Of a stretch of DNA of 64,000 nt, positions 58,241 to 64,000 are shown piece after piece. Numbering within the stretch: position 1 is the first letter of the stretch; every line of letters begins with the position of its first letter. The DNA lies in assembly GCF_963676685.1 (NCBI RefSeq), contig NC_092357.1, forward strand, positions 21,046,647 to 21,110,646. The letters run 5' to 3'. A model generated the notes under the pieces. It ran no database searches. It had not been told where the DNA came from and saw only the letters and a program-made list of their open reading frames with translations. Source of the DNA: Mytilus edulis. Lineage: Eukaryota > Mollusca > Bivalvia > Mytilida > Mytilidae. A program made the translations under genes and the position numbers.

Positions 58241-60672
58241 CTATTAAAACAAAATAACAAAGATAAAATAATATAAAACATTAATTTGATTTGATTAGAT
58301 TTTTGGTGTTTTAACGCCGCTTTTAAGCACTGCATTTATGCTATTTCGAGGTGGCTAGTTTTATTGGTGGATGAATCCGGAGTGCCATGAGAAAACTACC
58401 GACCTTCGTTAAGGTTCATCATAAGGAATTGAAAAATATGGCCGTGTTTACACCTCCAAAATTACTATGAGTACAGACAAACTGGTACATTCAGGAAAGT
58501 TTTAAGGCATGGCAGGAACTAGATATATAAAAGTGATATGAAGTCTACGTTTCAGAAAATTAAAAACTTACCTGGATTTTGATGTTCATTTTTTTTCCAG
58601 TCTGCAGAAGATAGCAAAATAAACAAACACCCGAGTTTCATTTGATACGGTCCACTCAGTTACACAGTTTAAACCTGTTAAATCACCTATTGTTTACAGG
58701 TGTCTATTGTCCATCTATTGTCCATTTAAATCAATACTACTCACAACATTGATTATATGAGGGGAGCTTGTCAATCGTTTTCACTACTTAGTTAATTTTT
58801 GCACCTTCTGCAGGAACGAAAAAAAATGGATAGCAAAATCTAGAAAAGTTTATAATTTTCTGAAACATAAAATGCATTTAAAATTTATATATCTAGTTCC
58901 TGCCATCCCTTAAAACTGTTGCAGGTGTATAGGTTAGTCTGTACTCAGAGTAAAATTTGGGGTGTAAATACGGCCATTTTAGTCAAAAGGTTATGATGAA
59001 CCTTAAGAAATCTGACAATCCTAATCAATTAAGATTGGAGTCGAGTGCACCCGCAAGAGCGGGATTCGAACTCACAACCTCAGTGTTGACTGGCTTATAA
59101 CTACTGAGACCACTCAGAGAGTTGTCTCATTGGCACTCATACAACATCTTCCTATATCTATAACATGTTTAATGCCTCCACATTTCCCCGCATGTTCCTA
59201 GTCAGGAATCTCTGAACTTTTGGTTATTTTTTCGTATTGGTTCATTTATAATTAATATTTTTAATGGAGTTAAAATGACGTCCATTTTCGCTGAACTAGC
59301 ACCCACTTTGATTTCGAAGCTAGCTGGAGCCCGCCTCCAGGTGCGAGATTTTCTTGCTATTTTGCAGACCCATTGATGGTCTTGGTCTCTTTCCTTCTCT
59401 TTGGTCGGTTTGTTTATTATTTGACACATTCACCGTGTCAACTCTCAATTTGACCATGCACTGTAAATACTTACATATGTACTGGTCCAAGCGGTGAGTT
59501 TTCTCATTAGAAATTATAACGCATCTTCTAATTTTTATTTTGTAATATTTATTATTGTTTTACTTTTTAAACAAAACAATATATATTATTCGTTTTCTCA
59601 AGATATGAACGACCTTTAAAATAAAACTTATGGGTTATTTATACTGATCAAAATCAATCGCGTTGCTTCTACAAGAAAGAAATGTTGTACATGGCATGAA
59701 GAGAAAAATGTCAAGTTTAATACTTACCTTTATTTCATTTCCATCACATGATATAAGTATGCCTGCTTGTCTTACATTTCTCCGTGGATGATAAAATACA
59801 GGTGTGTATGGTTTAGCTAATCCTGAGCACGTGCCATTCCTTAAAAGTACCTGTAAAAGTTAAGTTATTAAAAAAGAAAATGCTGTATGAAAACTATCAA
59901 ATAAACCAAATACACGCATAGACCTACTAGTATTTATTTCACAGATAACGACATTACTACAATCCGGTACAATTAGAGTTATCACTGGGTGTGTATTTAC
60001 ACGAGCAACTTTGTGTACCCTTCCAGAGAACCCGACACTACCCCCCCCCCTCCCCTTCCCCCCTTTCCGGTTTTTGAGTAGGCTCTTACTGCTCAGTCTT
60101 TAATTTACTGTGTTGTGTTTTGTGTACTGTTGTTATGTATTTTGGTCGTTTTTCGTTTTTTTCGAAGGCATGGTCAGATTGTTTTCGATTAATGAGTTAA
60201 AATATCCCTTTGATATCTTTTGCTTCTATCTTGAAGTATTAGCTTAAAACCGTAATATTTTATTTCAAAATGAATAATTTAACGAGATTTGTTAAACTTA
60301 TTATGGCAAATTCTGAATGACTAACATACGGATATTTCACGTGATCACTTTGTCTTGATCATTAATTGTTTGTATTTTACAGTCCATTATGAATTACCTG
60401 TTCGCCTTCAATCCATTTAGAACTGACAGGGGCGTTGCAAAGTGTCATAACTAAAGCATCGCTATCATGTCGGCCATCGTTAGCACATTGTGCAGCTCGT
60501 GAGTTATTGACAAATAGATTTCTTGCAACGGCATCAAAAACAGCAACGATGTCGCATGTGCTTGTATGTGGCGCATGAGTAACAACTGGTGCATGCGTAT
60601 TATGTGGTGCATGAGTTGCGTGTGGAGCATGAGTAATATGAGGTGCATGAGTCTTTGGCGCTTCAGTTTGTT
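58151..60672 (-). CDS. Gene C: third paralog of the Cys/His-rich family, 5' exons outside the window
   Basis: Three exons are visible: 60398-60672, 59728-59850 and 58151-58240, corresponding to exons 4 to 6 of gene B with the same phases (1 in, then 0, 0). They give 163 residues to a TGA stop with no break. The C-terminal domain keeps CDIVAVFDAVARN, DALVMTLCNAP, WIEGEQ, GTCSGLAKPYTPVFYH, AGILISCDG and CDTTP. The linker differs sharply from gene B: it is a tandem of THAPH-type units. Exons 1-3 were not found between 60673 and 64000 and probably lie beyond the right edge, with several transposons inserted in between. Function unknown, presumed secreted like gene B. Confidence 0.78.
58413..59002. 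mobile_element. 590-bp TTAA-flanked inverted-repeat element
   Basis: TTAA at 58409-58412 and 59003-59006 flanks inverted ends of about 120 bp that begin GGTTCATCATAA and include 'ggcaggaactagatatataa'. TTAA duplication is the hallmark of piggyBac-type insertion. No transposase is present. The central unique part (58536-58879) contains the signal-peptide-like exon at 58572-58641. Confidence 0.7.
58572..58641 (-). CDS. Orphan signal-peptide-like exon
   Basis: ATG at 58641 opens 23 codons plus one base, starting MKLGCLFILLSSADW and ending with a strong donor CCAG|GTAAGT. Length (70 nt) and phase (1) equal those of gene B exon 1. It sits inside the TTAA element in the last intron of gene C. It could be an alternative first exon for gene B (next phase-1 acceptor of the family at 49774), a captured exon, or chance. 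A possible acceptor 'gatttaacag' precedes it by about 30 nt. Confidence 0.4.
59170..59455 (+). repeat. 'cctccaggtgcgag' repeat family, copy 5
   Basis: A diverged copy with 'aatgacgtccattttcgctg', 'agctggagcccgcctccagg' and 'tttgacacattcaccgtgtc'. The minus frame 59202-59429 is an artefact. Confidence 0.65.
59728..59850 (-). CDS. Gene C exon 5
   Basis: 123 nt, acceptor 'aacttttacag', donor GTAAGT, phase 0. It encodes VLLRNGTCSGLAKPYTPVFY, then HPRRNVRQ and AGILISCDGNEIK. One codon longer than in A and B. Confidence 0.82.
60020..60235 (-). repeat. Minus-strand copy of the 20885 repeat family
   Basis: It contains a poly-C run near 60043-60063 and then the reverse of the family ('ttgagtaggctcttactgct', 'aaaatatccctttgatatct'). 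It lies in gene C intron 4. Confidence 0.55.
60398..60672 (-). CDS. Gene C exon 4: THAPH repeat linker plus domain
   Basis: 275 nt, acceptor 'ttccgttttag', donor GTAATT. It starts EQTEAPK, then five six-residue units (THAPHI, THAPHA, THAPHN, THAPVV, THAPHT), then STCDIVAVFDAVARN through DALVMTLCNAPVSSKW. The open frame at 60451-60648 on the same strand is an out-of-frame shadow. Confidence 0.82.
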
Positions 60673-61364
60673 CTAAAACGGAAAGACAAAACTACTTTAT
60701 GATATGAGTTAACTTTTTATCTATTATATCTTATCTCTGGAAAGAAATCTACAATAGAATACAACTTCATATAACACAAGATACCCAACTAGCATTTCTG
60801 AGAAATACAATAAATACTCGGTCGTACACTACCGTCATATTTTGATCCGCGAATGATTCCGATAATAGACATATGCGTGTTATACACCATTGTGTAGATA
60901 GTTTAAAATAAATTTAGTTTCAGTCGGATAGACAAACGAGGAGTCTAAATATGACGGAAGTTTTCAATGGAGAATCATAAATCAATCTGTTTATAGTTAT
61001 CATGTATAACTTTAATCAGAGACAAGACATAGTGATTGTTGCACATGTTATGTATAACCAAGTATAAAGGAAAACTATTTCAGATACCAGTGTCTGTGAG
61101 TTTATACAATCTGCTTAAATTTCAATGTTAGTCCTTATAATATCATACCAGTGTTTTCTTGTTTACAATGTATACAAAATACGAAGGTGTATTTATGTCA
61201 GGATCAAATTTTAGAACCGGAATGAAGCTACAATGTAGTTCTACATGTATTTAGTCAGATACCTTATTCTATCATTACAACTACTGTCTGTTGTGAAGAA
61301 CTAGAAACACGCAATATAGACCATGTGTATGGCTTTATGATCAAAATAGAGATCCTGTGTAAAA
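60673..61364. other. Intron sequence of gene C
   Basis: No exon matching the Cys/His modules of genes A and B was found here. Nothing recognised. Confidence 0.45.
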
Positions 61365-61630
61365 AGTAAAATCACAAAAATACTGAACTCAGAGAAAAAT
61401 CAATTCGGAAAGTCCATAATCACATGGCAAAATCAAATAACAAAACGCATCAAAAACGAATGGACAAGAACTGTCATATTCCTGACTTGGTACAGGCATT
61501 TTCAAATGTAGAAAATGGTGGATTGAACCTGGTTTTATAGCTAGCTAAACCTCTCACTTGTATGACAGTCGCATCAAATTCCATTACATAGTCACCGATG
61601 CGTGAACAAACAAACAGACATAATAGGTAA
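61365..61630 (-). repeat. Minus-strand 'ctgacttggtacaggcattt' repeat
   Basis: Reverse copy of the 47180-47430 family, including 'gacaagaactgtcatattcc' and 'catggcaaaatcaaataaca'. Confidence 0.65.
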
Positions 61631-61679
61631 AAATGTCAAAAATAGGGGTACAGCAGTCACCATTGTGTTATCGGTAAAC

Positions 61680-62780
61680 GGAAAAAAAGTCACAGGAAAA
61701 AAAGTCACAGGATAAAAAGTCACAATACCCCTAGGAAAAAAAGTCACAGGAAAAAAAGTCACAAGAAAAAAAGTCACAGGAAAAAAAGTCACAATTTGTT
61801 TAAGTAAACTAATTTGTCAGAAATATGTTGGAATGCATGTGAAAAAGTCACTATGTACATGTATGCAATAAATAATTAAACTGGAGTTTTTGAATGCATT
61901 GAAAAAAAGTCATAATATATTTGTACTGGATTACTTATTTAAGTTATGTTAGTGGTTAATTTTTAAAAACTATAAAGGAATTATATATATACTTATAAAA
62001 ATGTATTGGAATAAATAATGTTCTTTTTTTTCAAAATTGACTTTTTAACTAATTGTGTCCTTTAATTTGATATTGAGCGTAAGTTGTATTTCATTGATAT
62101 GGCTTCATACGAAGACAGGAAATGAAAGGTTTATAAAGGGGGAAGGGCACCCGGGGAAAGGTGCCACAAGAAGCCACACATCAATATCAACAGTCCCTAG
62201 ACATATAAATATATATGAATACTAAGCTATTATTAATGGCAATGAGTTGTTTGTTTAACACTAAATTACAGAATACTTATCTTTATAAAAATAAAAAAAA
62301 CATGTGGTCAAGTTATATACTGTATTCAAAATGAAGAAAATTGTTGCTGTTAAACTCATATCTCTTTCATAAGAGATATAAACAAAAATAATTACAACAA
62401 ATCCTTGAAAACATGTATCAATAGTACACCAGCATGTACATGTTCCATTTAAATGTTTTGAATTTATATCTAAATTTCCAAAGCTAGTCGTATAAAATGA
62501 ATTAAAAAATGTCTATTTCCAAATAAAATATCTATTGGGAATGTTTCCCAATATATTCATATATATATATGCGGCCTTATGACCATTTCCATAAAAAATA
62601 CAAATTGGGAATGTTTCTCCTGTTTATACATGTATGTGCAGACCATATGACTATTTCATACAAAAATATATATTGTGACTTTTTTTCCTGTGACTTTTTT
62701 TCCTGTGACCTTTTTTCCTGTGACTTTTTTTCCGTGACTTTTTTTCCGTGATTTTTTTTCCTGTGACTTTTTTTCCTACA
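61680..62780. mobile_element. 1.1-kb element with inverted arrays of a 15-bp motif
   Basis: The left end has about seven copies of GGAAAAAAAGTCACA (61680-61800). The right end has about seven copies of the complement TGTGACTTTTTTTCC (62670-62780). The interior is AT-rich and non-coding. The frames at 61592-61792 and 62569-62751 read the array itself. Subrepeat-rich inverted ends suggest a transposon, but no superfamily mark is visible. Confidence 0.7.
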
Positions 62781-62964
62781 TTCGTGTTATCATCTTAATC
62801 ACTATAAAAACAACAAATGTAACGAAGAAGCACAAAAAGGCATACATCAAATTAACATCCTCATTTTGATTATATTATACGATTATATTTGTCTATGTAA
62901 AATGCACCCATCAAGGAAGGAGGGTATGGGTACTGGTGTAAAATTGCGCGTTTGAAATTCGCAC

Positions 62965-63360
62965 AGGTAGACATGAAATAATTTTGTCGTTCAAAGTATG
63001 ACGGGATGCACAAATACAGTCACGCAAAATAGATATAGCAAACACTGACTTAGCAGTTAAAGTAATAATAATAAATAAAATAATAGTGTGGTTCAAAGTA
63101 TGACCTGATACATAAGTACAGAGTCACGTTAAATGTATATCACAAAAAAAGTTGGTTAACAGTAAAAGTAATATTAATGAATAAAATAATTTTGTCATTC
63201 AAAGTATGACAAGATACATAGGTACAGAGTCACATCATAAAATAATTTTGTCATTCAAAGTATGACAAGATACATAGGTACAGAGTCATATCATAAAATA
63301 ATTTTGTCGTTCAAAGTATGATGGGATATATAAGCACAGAGTTACGTCAAAAGGATATCT
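62965..63360 (+). repeat. Short tandem array, about five units of 52-60 bp or more
   Basis: Units carry 'aattttgtcattcaaagtat', then 'gacaagatacataggtacag' and 'agtca'. The two at 63185-63290 are nearly identical and adjacent; the others are spaced. It lies just past the 3' end of the reverse transcriptase fragment and could be its untranslated tail. Confidence 0.75.
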
Positions 63361-63457
63361 CTAAAAACAGACAACAGTAAAAGTAATATTAATAAAGACA
63401 AATAAAAGAATAATATAACACGTAATTAAGATGATAAACAACGTCAGTACGCAAAAT

Positions 63458-63997
63458 CTATACTTCAAGACCATCGTGTATTATTTGTGAAGTTGATACG
63501 GAATATTTATCAACAAGTTCTGGGTACCTTCCGATGAACTTTTTTAGAAAAAGAACGAGACGTTCTTTGACATACCCCTGGTTCATCAACTTTCTGCTCA
63601 GACATTGGTGACGTTTTACAAAGTCTGAGTAGGAGCTGCAAGCTCTTGAATACCGAATAAGTTGGGAAATGTATATTCCATATGCAGGTGAAGTTGGTAT
63701 GTTGCTACTAAGGTGAGGGAAATTGATAATTTCAAAATCAAAATCGTCTCGTTTGTCATAGATTCTGGTACTAAGATGACTGTGTATGTCAAATTCGAGG
63801 TATAAGTCTAAAAATGAGGCGGATGAAGCCGTGTCTGTTGTCTCTTTAATTTCTAGTTCTGGTGGATATATTAATGGAACCCAATCAGAAAAGTTTGGAT
63901 TGTTAATGGAAAGAACATCATCAATATATCTGAAAGTGAAATTAAATAACCTGGCTTCTGGTAAATAAAAGCTTTGAGAACAAAGATTTGACAACAC
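63458..63997 (-). CDS. Retroelement reverse transcriptase, C-terminal part (Penelope-like?)
   Basis: 179 residues with no internal stop, cut by the right window edge at its N-terminal side. Near the start is FRYIDDVLS, the YxDD-type catalytic motif C of reverse transcriptases. It is followed by SASFLDLYLEF (motif D/E region), then RIYDKRDDFDFEI, and NIPTSPAYGIYISQLIRYSR, a block I associate with Penelope-like or related non-LTR elements of aquatic animals. Stop at 63458-63460. The intact frame suggests a fairly young copy. The lineage is from memory of the family and needs a search. It is a mobile element gene, not a host gene. Confidence 0.75.
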   Translation of the reverse strand: MLSNLCSQSFYLPEARLFNFTFRYIDDVLSINNPNFSDWVPLIYPPELEIKETTDTASSASFLDLYLEFDIHSHLSTRIYDKRDDFDFEIINFPHLSSNIPTSPAYGIYISQLIRYSRACSSYSDFVKRHQCLSRKLMNQGYVKERLVLFLKKFIGRYPELVDKYSVSTSQIIHDGLEV

Positions 63998-64000
63998 TTA

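Larger units (their letters stand above)
58290..59115 (-). repeat. tRNA-derived SINE-like repeat, split by an insertion
   Basis: On the minus strand the head near 59110-59040 contains 'gttgtgagttcgaatcccgc', a good RNA polymerase III B-box with flanking tRNA-like pairs. It is followed by 'gattgtcagatttc'. The body continues after the nested insertion at 58413-59002 and ends in the 'gttttaacgcc' block shared with 19090-19245. It is not a functional tRNA gene because no cloverleaf closes. Confidence 0.6.

Noticed and set aside
59035-59115. tRNA gene
   Set aside because: A B-box and tRNA-like stretch are present, but no complete cloverleaf forms and the context is a SINE-like repeat.
60451-60648. 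Met/His/Leu-rich frame on the minus strand
   Set aside because: It is an out-of-frame reading of gene C exon 4. The exon frame continues the family domain and has matching splice sites.

Overview
This window looks like nuclear DNA of an animal, most probably a marine bivalve mollusc such as a mussel. It is strongly AT-rich and has no operons or long open frames. Real coding sequence sits in short exons with GT/AG borders and constant phase. Most of the window is interspersed repeats and small inverted-repeat DNA transposons. The species assignment is inference from repeat character and gene content, not from a marker gene.

Region by region. 1-7118 is repeat DNA, dominated by a 6.4-kb composite element bounded by inverted repeats. 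7119-17357 holds small transposons, a decayed Mutator-like element, diverged repeat arrays, and a recent 2.6-kb tandem duplication that carries clusters of short palindromes and a minisatellite. 17358-22063 (+) is the 3' part of a gene for a secreted modular protein. It has one six-cysteine EGF-like unit followed by five ShKT domains, each on its own phase-1 exon, with the first units joined by 27-Gly, 26-Gly and G4S-like linkers. Its 5' exons were not found.

24920-60672 (-) holds three tandem paralogs of a small secreted Cys/His-rich protein that I do not recognise. The middle copy (40246-52271) is complete, with six coding exons and 207 residues. The first copy (24920-32430) keeps all six exon positions and its signal peptide, but exon 4 has a 98-nt internal deletion and stop codons. 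The third copy (58151-60672) is cut by the window edge and has a tandem Thr-His-Ala-Pro repeat in its linker. A fourth, isolated signal-peptide-like exon (58572-58641) lies inside a TTAA-flanked inverted-repeat element within the last intron of the third copy.

The right end (61-64 kb) holds a 1.1-kb element whose ends are inverted arrays of a 15-bp motif, a short tandem array, and a reverse-transcriptase fragment, probably Penelope-like. No rRNA gene, functional tRNA gene, CRISPR array or virus was seen. The exon models come from reading splice sites and paralog comparison, without transcript evidence.
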